Assembly: GCA_016720395.1 (NCBI GenBank)
Contig: JADKKR010000001.1
Coordinates: 62,001-126,000 of the forward strand
DNA: 64,000 nt
Reading direction: 5' to 3'
Source: Geobacteraceae bacterium
Lineage (GTDB): Bacteria; Desulfobacterota; Desulfuromonadia; Geobacterales; Pseudopelobacteraceae
Shown here: piece by piece, positions 1 to 8,505 of the stretch
How the letters are laid out: every line of letters begins with the position of its first letter
How positions within the stretch are numbered: position 1 is the stretch's first letter
Notes under the pieces: model-generated
Databases searched by the model: none
What the model saw: the letters and a program-made list of their open reading frames with translations, nothing else
Told to the model about the DNA's origin: nothing
Translations under genes and position numbers: made by a program

Positions 1-794
1 GCATAGACACGGTATTCAATCAGCAGACGGCAAAATTGGATTGTCCTGGCGCGGTCAGCGGTAAACGTGTCATCACGCAAGGAAAAGTAAATCAGACCGT
101 ACGTGTTGCGAATAAAAACCATTTCTTCAACAATACTCTCCGGAGAGCGGAAACGCACCTTGCGCTGCCAGAAGGAAGGAGAACTGCAGAAATGGCAGGC
201 AGATGGACAGCCACGGGCCGTCAGAATGAATTCCGATTGCAATTGAATATCAACGCCGACAGACTCTTCAAGGAAGCGTGACGCCATGGGAAGGCTGTCC
301 AGATCACTCAGAGGGACGCGCCGGCGCGTGACAACAATTCCCTCATGGGACAAATAGGCAATGCCACAGACATCTCTCCATGATGAACCATCAGCACAGT
401 GGCGGACAATCTCAAGAAGCGACCCTTCCCCTTCACCCAGCACAACACAATCGACAGGAGAACCTTTCTGAAGCATCTGATCATAGCAGAATGTGGCGTG
501 GGCGCCGCCCATGATCACCGTACAATCCGGGCTTTCACTGCGGAAAAGACGGGCCAGTTCAAGGGAGGCAAAACGGTTGTGGGTCCATTGGGAAATGCCA
601 ACTATATCGGCTTTCAATCGCGCTATCTGTAGCCTGATGTCAACGTCAGAGCTACCAGAGAAATTTACCAGCACCGCATCGAAACCGGCGGACCGCAAAC
701 AGGCCTGAAGCGAGCAGAGCCCTGTGGGGAGCAGGCTGATATAGCGGTCTTGCCGGTCAGGCATCCCGGAAATGTAGGCAAGTACAATTTTCAT
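1..794 (-). CDS. B12-binding-domain radical SAM protein (3' part cut off by window edge)
   Basis: The frame is open from an ATG at 794 to the window edge and gives the first 264 residues. Residues 1-150 resemble a cobalamin-binding Rossmann domain (MKIVLAYISG start, then GISQW and IMGGAHAT). A radical SAM cluster motif follows, with CxxxCxxC cysteines at about 196, 200 and 203 (RGCPSACHFC). The layout matches HpnJ-like B12-dependent radical SAM enzymes, but the substrate cannot be told. No good Shine-Dalgarno sequence precedes the ATG, which lies only about 12 nt past the U-tract of the terminator of the gene before it. The call of family is firm; the function is open. Confidence 0.8.
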   Translation of the reverse strand, partial: MKIVLAYISGMPDRQDRYISLLPTGLCSLQACLRSAGFDAVLVNFSGSSDVDIRLQIARLKADIVGISQWTHNRFASLELARLFRSESPDCTVIMGGAHATFCYDQMLQKGSPVDCVVLGEGEGSLLEIVRHCADGSSWRDVCGIAYLSHEGIVVTRRRVPLSDLDSLPMASRFLEESVGVDIQLQSEFILTARGCPSACHFCSSPSFWQRKVRFRSPESIVEEMVFIRNTYGLIYFSLRDDTFTADRARTIQFCRLLIEYRVY

Positions 795-807
795 GGGCTC
801 TATACTA

Positions 808-842
808 AAAAATCCGGGCTTGGACAGCCCGGATTTTTTTTT
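808..842 (-). terminator. Rho-independent terminator behind the LysM/NlpC-P60 gene
   Basis: A 9-bp GC-rich stem (ATCCGGGCT/AGCCCGGAT) with a 4-5 nt loop is flanked by A and T runs on both sides, so it could work in both directions. It follows the stop of the LysM gene at 862 and lies just upstream of the radical SAM start at 794. Confidence 0.8.
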
Positions 843-861
843 GCTGGATATTGTATGCGCG

Positions 862-1905
862 TCAATTGTTCAGGCTGAGAGATATTCCCAACATATCGTT
901 ATTCAGGACATCCGAATCACTCTCCTCATCAACACCCTGGAGCAACTCTTCGAAGTTGATGGCGTCAGGCACATCCTTACCGACCCGCCGGGCACCCAGA
1001 AAACGGGAGATGTAGTAGGGCGTATCCATGGAGGAGATAACCACTCGCCGGTCACGTGATGAGGCGTGGATCATCTTGCGATTTCCGAGATAGATGCCGA
1101 CATGCGAAGGGAAACGTGCATAGGTCTGAAAAAAAACCAGGTCTCCCTTTTGCAGGTCGCCGCGCATCACTTCATTGCCGACATAAAACTGTTCGCGGGC
1201 TGTGCGGGGAAGATTAACCTGCTGTTCGCGGAAGACCTGCTGTGTAAAACTTGAACAGTCCAGAGCTTTACGGCTGTTGCCACCAAAGCGGTAGCGAGCC
1301 CCCAGGAAACTGTAGGCGGATTTCTTGATCTTGTTGACGCTTGCACTGCCTTCCTCAAGCGATTTGGCCAGGTCAACAGGCCGCTCACTATGGATGTCCG
1401 TCAATTCAGCCAGAGTATCAGTGAACTCCTGTTCGTTGAGCAGGTCACGATTGACCAATTGCAGGCGATTGACAGCAGCTGTTGAATGAGCTGGCTCCTC
1501 CCTGACAGTGGCATCCGTCAAGGCAAGTACCTGCCCCTGCTTTATCCTGTTTCCTTTTATACCGTTAAATCGCCTGATATCCGCCGTTTTTACGCCGGTC
1601 CTCTTCGCAATCTTCTCGAGAGAATCACCCTTGGCAACTTTATAACTCTTAGGTCTTTCAGCCAGTTTCTGTTTTTTAATCTGTGCGTCTGGATGAGACG
1701 GAATAATAACCCGGGCGCCTTTTTCAACGTGCGTACCGCTCAAATTATTCACCGACTTCAATTCTTCGACAGATACATGATATTTACGGGCTATGGAATG
1801 AAGCGACTCACTTTTGCGCACGACATGGGTCTTTGATGCCAACACCAGTTGTGGAATCGCGAGAAGCACGATCAAGACGAGAAGTATGAACCGGTTTTTA
1901 GTCAT
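862..1905 (-). CDS. LysM-repeat NlpC/P60 cell-wall endopeptidase
   Basis: 347 aa. A signal peptide or anchor (about residues 5-23, ending VLAS) targets it to the envelope. Two LysM peptidoglycan-binding repeats follow (about 26-70 and 87-130). The C-terminal NlpC/P60 domain (about 190-310) carries the expected triad: Cys217 in LDCSSF, His268 in SHVGIY and His280 in IHASS. Such enzymes cut peptide stems of peptidoglycan in growth and division. The start is well placed behind an AGGAGGGG ribosome site. A good sigma-70 promoter lies upstream and a terminator downstream, so it is probably monocistronic. Confidence 0.9.
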   Translation of the reverse strand: MTKNRFILLVLIVLLAIPQLVLASKTHVVRKSESLHSIARKYHVSVEELKSVNNLSGTHVEKGARVIIPSHPDAQIKKQKLAERPKSYKVAKGDSLEKIAKRTGVKTADIRRFNGIKGNRIKQGQVLALTDATVREEPAHSTAAVNRLQLVNRDLLNEQEFTDTLAELTDIHSERPVDLAKSLEEGSASVNKIKKSAYSFLGARYRFGGNSRKALDCSSFTQQVFREQQVNLPRTAREQFYVGNEVMRGDLQKGDLVFFQTYARFPSHVGIYLGNRKMIHASSRDRRVVISSMDTPYYISRFLGARRVGKDVPDAINFEELLQGVDEESDSDVLNNDMLGISLSLNN

Positions 1906-1945
1906 CGCCCCTCCTTTGTTTTAGTCTTTAACAAGGTGCGGGTAA

Positions 1946-1974
1946 TTTATATAACATGAACACGCATATGTCAA
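1946..1974 (-). promoter_or_regulatory. Sigma-70-type promoter of the LysM/NlpC-P60 gene
   Basis: Read on the minus strand: TTGACA at 1974-1969, a 17-nt spacer and TATAAA at 1951-1946. This is near consensus and sits about 40 nt before the start codon at 1905. Confidence 0.6.
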
Positions 1975-2033
1975 CCTTTACCTGCCCACATCGCGAGCTA
2001 ACTATAGCAAGTATCGGGCCAACCATCTGATGA

Positions 2034-3452
2034 TCATCGGTTTTTCCCTCGCGAGATGACCCGGATCACGACCGGATCATCGTACAGCAACGTGACTTTC
2101 TTTGACGGCAGGAGCAGGTTTTTCTGGTACTCCTTATCCCGCACCAGCCGTGCGGCGTCAATTTCCTCAGTGGCAATTGACTCCACCCGGGATACCTGTC
2201 CGGCCGGACCTTCCACATCTACGCTCGCCGGGTCTGAAACAATTTCGTACCTGCCCATGCCCCCGGCAAGTACACCTTTAAAAACCACCCTGACCGGCAC
2301 AGTTTTACGAACTTTTTTTTCTGTTGCAACCTTTATCGATGGGGGGGTGACCGAAGAGACAACCATACCGGATGGCAGCGAAAAATCTGAATCTTTAATC
2401 CTGACGGTTGCCTGCCCCTCACGCACTCCCGACAGGTCTACATTTGCAGAGATATCAAGTTTGGCGGGAGTGGGCGTCAGACTGGAGAACGACTTTAACT
2501 GCACCTCCACCTCTTCGGGGAAATTCCTGACCAGGACCAATTCCTCCGGAACACCCTGTAGCCGGACGGGAGCTGTTACCGTCGTAATCTGCCCCTGGCG
2601 GGAGGTTATCAGGGCCCAGAATGCTGTTACAATGAGCAGTAGTGCCGTTTTCGGCAGCAGATTGGCGAGCAGTTTCTGCCGCAATGTCAGCCTGGTCTTT
2701 TCACGGACAGGACTGACCCGCTGCTCCAGAGCGGCGACCAGGTCCGAGGGGCTGACAAGCTTGAGGAATTCGCCGCCATCGGCCAGCAGGACCTCACCGC
2801 GCTCCTCCGAAACCACCACCACAATGGCATCAGTCCGCTCGGACAAACCCAGGGCGGCACGGTGTCGCGTTCCATAATTCTGCGGGATATCTGGATTTGA
2901 CGAAAGGGGAAGGTGGCAGGATGCCAGGGCGATGCGGCCCTCCTTGACCAGGGCGGCACCATCATGAAGCGGTGTGCCTTCAGCGAAAATGGCTTCCAGA
3001 ATCTGGGGGGTGATTTCGCAGTCCAGCCGCACACCGTTCAGCATCAGATCCGCCAGGGATTCACTACGCTGAAAGACCAGGAGTGCGCCGGTCCGTTTCT
3101 CCGCAAAACGGAATAGTGTCTCTGCAATCTGCAGGAAATGGCTATGCTGCTGTTTCTCCTGCGGATCGAAGAATGTCCGCAGCAGGCTGAAGCGATACAG
3201 TGCCTGCCGTATCTCCGCCTGAAAAACCACGATGATCAGAATGATCAGTACGGTGCCCAGTTCCTGCAGGATCCAGCTGGTCATGTAGAGATCCAGAAAT
3301 CGGGTGGCAAAATAGATCAGCGTGACCACACCAAGCCCGAGCAGCACCTGCATGGCGCGCGTTTTTCTAAACCACGAATAGAGCTGGTAGAGCAAAAATG
3401 TCATAATCAGGATGTCAGCCAGATCCTGAATGCGGATAAATGAAGGCAGCAC
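2034..3452 (-). CDS. cdaA: Diadenylate cyclase fused to a YbbR-repeat region (CdaA-CdaR-type fusion)
   Basis: 472 aa, GTG start behind AAGGAG. Three membrane segments (about 11-78) precede a DAC domain (about 100-245) with both signature motifs, DGA at 164-166 and RHRAA at 196-200, so it should make c-di-AMP from two ATP. Another membrane segment (about 266-284) leads into YbbR-type beta repeats (about 290-465) outside the cytoplasm. In Firmicutes these are two proteins, CdaA and its regulator CdaR/YbbR, usually beside glmM. Here they are one chain, and neither folP nor glmM adjoins it. The upstream side is a doubtful G-rich tract (3488-3610) that may hide an assembly break. Confidence 0.88.
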   Translation of the reverse strand: MLPSFIRIQDLADILIMTFLLYQLYSWFRKTRAMQVLLGLGVVTLIYFATRFLDLYMTSWILQELGTVLIILIIVVFQAEIRQALYRFSLLRTFFDPQEKQQHSHFLQIAETLFRFAEKRTGALLVFQRSESLADLMLNGVRLDCEITPQILEAIFAEGTPLHDGAALVKEGRIALASCHLPLSSNPDIPQNYGTRHRAALGLSERTDAIVVVVSEERGEVLLADGGEFLKLVSPSDLVAALEQRVSPVREKTRLTLRQKLLANLLPKTALLLIVTAFWALITSRQGQITTVTAPVRLQGVPEELVLVRNFPEEVEVQLKSFSSLTPTPAKLDISANVDLSGVREGQATVRIKDSDFSLPSGMVVSSVTPPSIKVATEKKVRKTVPVRVVFKGVLAGGMGRYEIVSDPASVDVEGPAGQVSRVESIATEEIDAARLVRDKEYQKNLLLPSKKVTLLYDDPVVIRVISRGKNR

Positions 3453-3487
3453 AGGAGCTCCTTGTTATTTCACGACCGGCCTGCTGA

Positions 3488-3610
3488 TTGCCGAGCGGTT
3501 TCGGGGCGGGCTCTCGGGGCGGGGGCGGGGGGGGGTTCCCCCGGGGGGGGGGGTTTTCGGCGGGGGGTGGGGGGTCGGGGGAGGGTGGGGGGCTTCCCGG
3601 GGAATCGGCC
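3488..3610. other. G-homopolymer-rich low-complexity tract in the 3453-3875 intergenic stretch
   Basis: About 110 bases are almost entirely G on the plus strand, with runs of 9 to 11 G interrupted by short T or C groups. This is unlike the rest of the window. The 423-bp gap from 3453 to 3875 otherwise holds about 100 bases of ordinary sequence (3610-3720), with a short open frame on the minus strand that I cannot assign, and an AT-rich stretch before ubiE. The tract may be an assembly or base-calling artefact at a contig join; a real G-quadruplex-forming region is the alternative. Confidence 0.5.
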
Positions 3611-3875
3611 AGCCTGGATCTGATCCATGATCATCTTTTTGTCATAGACGGCACCCAGCTTGAAACCCTGAAGCCAGGGGCGCATCTTGGCCCGTTTCCA
3701 CTCGCGAAGTAGTAAGTTGTTTTTACGTTGTTTTGCATAAAATGACTTCGCTTAGTCACGTATCCCGTTTAGCGGGGCTTGGTTTTTGCTGGTCTCGGCC
3801 CGGAAACTATGCTACACAAGGCATCGAAAAGTTTTGTTATATAACATTATATACGTCTAAAGGGTAGCACAAACT

Positions 3876-4586
3876 ATGTTCAGACTTTCCGAAAAGGGCG
3901 AGAAGATCCAGCAGATGTTCGGGACCATCGCCCCGCGATACGACTTTCTCAACCGGATGCTCAGCTTCGGTATCGACCGGCGCTGGCGGAAAAAAGCCGT
4001 CCGGTTATTGAAGTACCGTGAAGGGGCACGCATCCTGGACGTTGCCACCGGAACCGGTGACGTGGCCCTGGAGATTGCACGGACAACACCCCCGTCGGTA
4101 AAGATCACCGGCGCCGACTTCTGCAGGGAGATGGTCGATCTTGGCCAGATCAAGGCAGCCCAGTCCCCCTATGCCGACCGTATCGACTTCAAGGTCGCAC
4201 CCTGCGAGGACCTGCCGTTCCAGAACGAGACCTTCGATTCGATTACCATCGCCTTCGGCATCAGAAATGTTGTGGACAGGAAACTGGGACTGGCAGAAAT
4301 GTGGCGGGTCTTGCGGCCGGGCGGGCGGATGATCATCCTGGAATTCTCGACACCACGCTCGCAGTTGTTCAGGCAGATCTACTATTTTTATTTCCGGCGG
4401 CTTTTGCCGGTCATCGGCGGGCTCTTCTCAAAATACAATGCCTACAAATACCTGCCCGACTCGGTTCTGGAATTCCCTTCCCACGAGGAGTTCGCCTCTA
4501 TGATCGAAGACGCCGGATTCCGCAGCGTCCATATCAAGGAGCTTACCTTCGGCATTGCGTCTCTCTATGTCGGGGACAAGGAGTAA
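3876..4586 (+). CDS. ubiE: UbiE/MenG menaquinone C-methyltransferase
   Basis: 236 aa, the usual length. It would methylate demethylmenaquinone with S-adenosylmethionine in the last step of menaquinone synthesis. Family motifs are all present: FGTIAPRYDFLNRMLSFG near the N-terminus, the SAM-binding DVATGTGDVAL (about 56-66), IAFGIRNV and ILEFSTP. AAAGGG lies 10-15 nt before the ATG. It stands alone between the G-rich tract and the convergent plsY. An anaerobic respirer would use menaquinone, so MenG is the likelier role than ubiquinone methylation. Confidence 0.93.
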   Translation: MFRLSEKGEKIQQMFGTIAPRYDFLNRMLSFGIDRRWRKKAVRLLKYREGARILDVATGTGDVALEIARTTPPSVKITGADFCREMVDLGQIKAAQSPYADRIDFKVAPCEDLPFQNETFDSITIAFGIRNVVDRKLGLAEMWRVLRPGGRMIILEFSTPRSQLFRQIYYFYFRRLLPVIGGLFSKYNAYKYLPDSVLEFPSHEEFASMIEDAGFRSVHIKELTFGIASLYVGDKE

Positions 4587-4598
4587 TTTTTTAGCAGG

Positions 4599-5207
4599 TC
4601 ACGCCTGAAACCTGTTCTCCGTACCGGCCACCAGTCGCTTGATATTCTCGATGTGGCGGACAATGACGATCAGCGCGATCAGCACGGTCACCATAAGCAC
4701 TACCCGCCCTCCCCCCAGCGACCAGACGGCTATCGGCATAACCGCAGCAGCACTGATTGAGCCTAGGGAGACATAACGCCAGACCAGCATCAGCACGACA
4801 AAAACCCCCAGTGCAACAGCAACGGCCAGCGGGGAAAGCGCAAGAAAAACTCCCAGCGCAGTAGCAACCCCCTTGCCTCCCCTGAACTTCAGAAAGACCG
4901 AAAACACATGGCCGCAAAAAGCGGCCAATCCAACCCAGGCAGCGTACTCAAGCGGCAGAGATGAATACTTGACCGCCAGCACGGGCAGCATACCCTTCAG
5001 GCAGTCCCCGACCAGTGTCATGACACCCACCTTGCGTCCGACGGTACGGTACAGATTGGTGGCACCGATATTTCCGCTGCCTTGCTTGCGGACATCGATG
5101 CCATAGGCCTTGCCGAGCAATAACCCGGTCGGGACCGAGCCAAGCAGGTAAGACCCTGTAAGCACCAGTATCATCAGAATGTGGTCAGGTACCATCTGCT
5201 CACTCAC
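4599..5207 (-). CDS. plsY: Glycerol-3-phosphate acyltransferase PlsY
   Basis: 202 aa integral membrane protein with about five helices. It transfers an acyl group from acyl phosphate to glycerol 3-phosphate, the first step of phospholipid synthesis. The three conserved loops are visible: GSGNIGATN, FRGGKGVAT and HIENIKRL near the end. The GTG at 5207 has GGAG 5 nt upstream; an ATG four codons later is the alternative start. It lies 12 bp after bamD, and the two are probably cotranscribed. Confidence 0.95.
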   Translation of the reverse strand: MSEQMVPDHILMILVLTGSYLLGSVPTGLLLGKAYGIDVRKQGSGNIGATNLYRTVGRKVGVMTLVGDCLKGMLPVLAVKYSSLPLEYAAWVGLAAFCGHVFSVFLKFRGGKGVATALGVFLALSPLAVAVALGVFVVLMLVWRYVSLGSISAAAVMPIAVWSLGGGRVVLMVTVLIALIVIVRHIENIKRLVAGTENRFQA

Positions 5208-5219
5208 TCCAACCGGTGA

Positions 5220-5957
5220 TCATTTCCCGACAGCCCTGGAAGCGTCACCTGCAAAACTGCTGGCCGGGAATTCCTTCACAAGCCGCTCGAACGCCTCACG
5301 CGCCTTGGATCCTTGTTCAGCCTTTTCGTATGCCTTAGCGAGGTAATACAGGACTTCGTCACAGCGCGGCAGTTCGGGAAACATCCGGAGTGCCGTCTCA
5401 AAACGTCCGATGGCCGCCGTCGTTTTACCGGTCTTCAGGTAAAAGCGACCCACGTATATTTCATATTGCAGCTGTTTGTCACGACAATCACGAATCTTGT
5501 CGTTGACCTCGGCGGTATATTCCCCTCCTGGATACAGTGTCAGATATGACGTGAACGTGGCCAGAGCGTTCTTGACCGGCGTCTGGTCGGTATCGATGCT
5601 GTGTATCTGATTATAGTGACTCAAGGCCTGACGATAGAGTGCATAGCCGGCCCGTTCATGCTTGGGGTGGAGTTTGCGGAAATCCTCGTAAGCTGCGGCC
5701 GCCTCAATATAATCCTTGTTGAGGAAATAGGCGTCAGAGATATTTATTTCAGCCCGTGCCGACAGTTCGGGTGACTCGTAGCTCTCCTTGACCTTTTTCC
5801 ACTGGGCGATGGCGTCTTCATAGTTGCCCTTCTGAAAAGAAAGCTCACCCTCCTTGAAGAGCACATCCGGCGGTCCGGTGAGTTTCGCGGCGGCACACCC
5901 CTGGAACAGGGCAGCAGCAAGAGCGGCAATGAGTAGAGCGGCAAGCTTACGTTTCAT
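5220..5957 (-). CDS. bamD: Outer-membrane assembly lipoprotein BamD
   Basis: 245 aa. A lipoprotein signal peptide ends at LFQGC, so Cys21 would be lipidated. The rest is tetratricopeptide-like helical repeats (for example FKEGELSFQKGNYEDAI and YYLAKAYEKAEQGSKAREAF), as in BamD/YfiO of the BAM complex that inserts beta-barrel proteins. A GAGGAA ribosome site lies 6 nt before the ATG at 5957 and inside the first codons of a longer frame starting at 5969, so I take 5957. The plsY stop-to-start gap is short, suggesting an operon with it. Confidence 0.85.
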   Translation of the reverse strand: MKRKLAALLIAALAAALFQGCAAAKLTGPPDVLFKEGELSFQKGNYEDAIAQWKKVKESYESPELSARAEINISDAYFLNKDYIEAAAAYEDFRKLHPKHERAGYALYRQALSHYNQIHSIDTDQTPVKNALATFTSYLTLYPGGEYTAEVNDKIRDCRDKQLQYEIYVGRFYLKTGKTTAAIGRFETALRMFPELPRCDEVLYYLAKAYEKAEQGSKAREAFERLVKEFPASSFAGDASRAVGK

Positions 5958-5993
5958 AAGGTTCCTCAAAATGCTTTCATCTGTCGGGATTGA

Positions 5994-7379
5994 TCAGACG
6001 TCAAGTATGTCCCTGCCGAGCCCGTCAGCTACCAGGCGGGCAATAATGTCATGGTTCAACCACAGGACGGGTGCTGCCGGGTTCCACGATGCATGAACCA
6101 TGAGGCGGCCGGTCGACAGAAAAACGATCCGCGAAAGTTCGGCGCAGACAAGCTGCTTCTGGTCGGCGTGCATCCCCATGAGTTCTGACGAAGCGGTCAG
6201 CATCAGCTCGGCCTGATCAGGGGTGTTGTGCTGCGGCCAGCTCTTATAATCAACGATCGCCGCCAGAACCGGCGACGCAAGGTAGCTATTGGTCCGTTCA
6301 AGAAGACCTTCTACCGTCTCACCATCCTTAAGCATTCCCTGACAGCGTGCGAACAGTCCGGCGGAGGCCTCATTGCCGACTGCACGGCGAATGGCCGTCA
6401 GAAGCGGATACAGCGAGATTTCGACACCCAGAAACAGGGCACTGGAGTTGGTCTGGATTTCGGGGCAGTTGAAGACAGTAGCAACAACCCCCTGACGGGA
6501 TGATTCCACGGCAATATCCTCAAGCCGCATCTTGGCAATCCCCTGGACATAGGGGGTGTAGGACTGCCAGAGGAATTCGCCGTTCACCAGGACTTCGGTG
6601 CCGTGGTAACCGTAGGCTGTGTAGCATACCCTTCCGCCGCCGGCAGAGATGCGCCCGCGAAGATCGGCTGTACCCTCCAGCAGATAACGGAAGGTGTCGG
6701 CTGTGACCTCGTTGAAGCTGACATCACACAGATGGCCGAGCTGGCTGTTCCAGAAATCGCCCGAGGACAGGTATTTGTCTCCGGTGCCTTTGAAAACCCG
6801 GTTGAGGAGCGGCATGAATACCCGCACGCGCGGGATGCCTCCGGCCATGGTGTGGGCAAAGAGCACGCTGGCGCCGGCCGGAATAAGTCCTTCCAGTTCT
6901 TGAGCCACGCGGGACAGGGCCGAACGGAAACGGGCCGTTCCGGCCGTCCGGGCCTGCTCGATGAAACCCTCGGCAAAGGTAATGGAATTCCAGTCATCCG
7001 GCCGGGCCTTCTTGAGCTGCTCGCAGACAGACGGCTGTCCGGCGGCGGCTTCCATGTCAAAACCGGCTTCCAGCGGCACGTTGATAACCTTCCCGCCCAG
7101 CAGGGCCTCGCTATCAGCCAGTTCATCAGCAGTCAAGGGTCGCAGGGCCCCGTCCGGATCACGCCGCCCGACGGTCGTACCGATCACGGTCATTCCGATC
7201 CGCTTGGCTTCTTCCACCAGGCCATTGGCGTAACCGCGGCCGAAGAGCTCCCCCGCCAGCACCAGCACATCACCGGCCTTATATCCTGCCGTATCCGGCA
7301 ACTGCTGCATCGGCCTGTATTCCGTCATCCGTTCCTCCGCCGTATCTCCGTTGTATATTGCAAACCAGTTGTGTTTCAT
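5994..7379 (-). CDS. Probable FabMG-like enoyl-ACP reductase family protein
   Basis: 461 aa, soluble. The N-terminal half has a nucleotide-binding-like stretch (DVLVLAGELFGRGYANG, about 37-53). Y274 and K283 form a Y-x8-K pair in SYTPYVQGIAK, the spacing seen in FabV-type enoyl reductases. On family memory this resembles proteins labelled enoyl-ACP reductase FabMG, common in Geobacter relatives, but I could not test this. If correct it would be a second enoyl reductase beside FabI at 52486. It is divergent from hypE and upstream of bamD on the same strand. The frame and start are secure; the function is tentative. Confidence 0.5.
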   Translation of the reverse strand: MKHNWFAIYNGDTAEERMTEYRPMQQLPDTAGYKAGDVLVLAGELFGRGYANGLVEEAKRIGMTVIGTTVGRRDPDGALRPLTADELADSEALLGGKVINVPLEAGFDMEAAAGQPSVCEQLKKARPDDWNSITFAEGFIEQARTAGTARFRSALSRVAQELEGLIPAGASVLFAHTMAGGIPRVRVFMPLLNRVFKGTGDKYLSSGDFWNSQLGHLCDVSFNEVTADTFRYLLEGTADLRGRISAGGGRVCYTAYGYHGTEVLVNGEFLWQSYTPYVQGIAKMRLEDIAVESSRQGVVATVFNCPEIQTNSSALFLGVEISLYPLLTAIRRAVGNEASAGLFARCQGMLKDGETVEGLLERTNSYLASPVLAAIVDYKSWPQHNTPDQAELMLTASSELMGMHADQKQLVCAELSRIVFLSTGRLMVHASWNPAAPVLWLNHDIIARLVADGLGRDILDV

Positions 7380-7491
7380 ACCACGAACGGCCGGCCAATG
7401 TGAACAAAAAAAGCTCCTGCAGGGTGCGTGACAAGGCCCGATATTCGTGCTATTGTCCCGCTCAGCACTGACACAGGAGAAACGACTGAAC

Positions 7492-8505
7492 GTGAACAGC
7501 GACCTTATCCTTCTCGGCCATGGCAGTGGCGGACGCCTTTCTCACCAACTGCTGGACGACCTGATCATCCCCACCCTGAGCGGGACAGCTCCGGCAGGCC
7601 AGAACGACGCCGCGCTGCTTGAACAGGTCTCGGGACGCCTTGCCTACACCACAGATTCCTTTGTCGTTGATCCGATCTTCTTCCCGGGAGGCACCATCGG
7701 CAGCCTGGCAGTTCACGGTACGGTCAACGACCTGGCCATGATGGGAGCCAGTCCGCTCTGGCTCAGTGTCGGGCTGATCCTGGAAGAAGGCTTCAGCCGC
7801 AGCGACCTGAAAACGATCTTGGAGGATATGCGCCAGGCAGCCGACGCATGCGGGGTCAGCATCGTAACCGGCGACACCAAGGTCGTTCCGCGCGGCAAGG
7901 CTGACAAGATCTTCATCACCACCTCCGGCATCGGCGTCATTGAACACACAATTGCTATCCACGGGGCCAACGCCCAGGCGGGTGACGCTATTATCATCAA
8001 CGGCACGCTCGGTGATCATGGCATCGCCGTCATGGCCGGACGCGAAGGACTCAAGATCGACACCGATATCCTCAGCGATTCTGCAGCCCTTAACGGCCTG
8101 GTGGCCGCTATTATCGCCGAGGCCGGGGACAGCCTGCACGTATTGCGCGACCCGACACGAGGGGGCGTAGCCACAACCATCAAGGAGATTGCCGGACAGT
8201 CTGCCGTATCGATCACCCTGGTCGAGGAGGCACTGCCGGTCAACCCTTCTGTGCGCGGCGTCTGCTCCATACTCGGCCTAGACCCGCTCTTCGTGGCAAA
8301 TGAAGGCAAACTGCTGGCATTTGTGGCGGAAGAAGCGGCGGAACGGGTTCTGGCATGCATCAGGCGGCACCCCCTGGGCGGACAGGCTGCCATCATTGGT
8401 CAGGTATCCGCAGGTGATGCCGGCAGGGTGCGCATGAAAACAGCCATTGGAGGAGTGCGGGCTGTGGAGATGCTGGCAGGGGAACAGCTTCCGAGGATCT
8501 GCTAG
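7492..8505 (+). CDS. hypE: [NiFe]-hydrogenase maturation protein HypE
   Basis: 337 aa from a GTG at 7492 with AGGAGA upstream; the frame is open from a GTG at 7447, but that start has no ribosome site. HypE dehydrates the carbamoyl group on its C-terminal cysteine to a cyanide ligand for the NiFe centre. The sequence ends PRIC, the diagnostic tail with its acceptor Cys. GHGSGGRLSHQLL at the N-terminus and DPTRGGVATT are AIR-synthase-fold family motifs. No hypABCDF gene lies nearby. It precedes ybaK with no gap and sits about 2 kb before the hox genes. Confidence 0.93.
   Translation: MNSDLILLGHGSGGRLSHQLLDDLIIPTLSGTAPAGQNDAALLEQVSGRLAYTTDSFVVDPIFFPGGTIGSLAVHGTVNDLAMMGASPLWLSVGLILEEGFSRSDLKTILEDMRQAADACGVSIVTGDTKVVPRGKADKIFITTSGIGVIEHTIAIHGANAQAGDAIIINGTLGDHGIAVMAGREGLKIDTDILSDSAALNGLVAAIIAEAGDSLHVLRDPTRGGVATTIKEIAGQSAVSITLVEEALPVNPSVRGVCSILGLDPLFVANEGKLLAFVAEEAAERVLACIRRHPLGGQAAIIGQVSAGDAGRVRMKTAIGGVRAVEMLAGEQLPRIC

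Noticed and set aside
3470..3720. Short open frames across the G-rich tract
   Set aside because: They exist because poly-G/poly-C lacks stop codons; the Pro/Arg/Gly runs are not protein-like.
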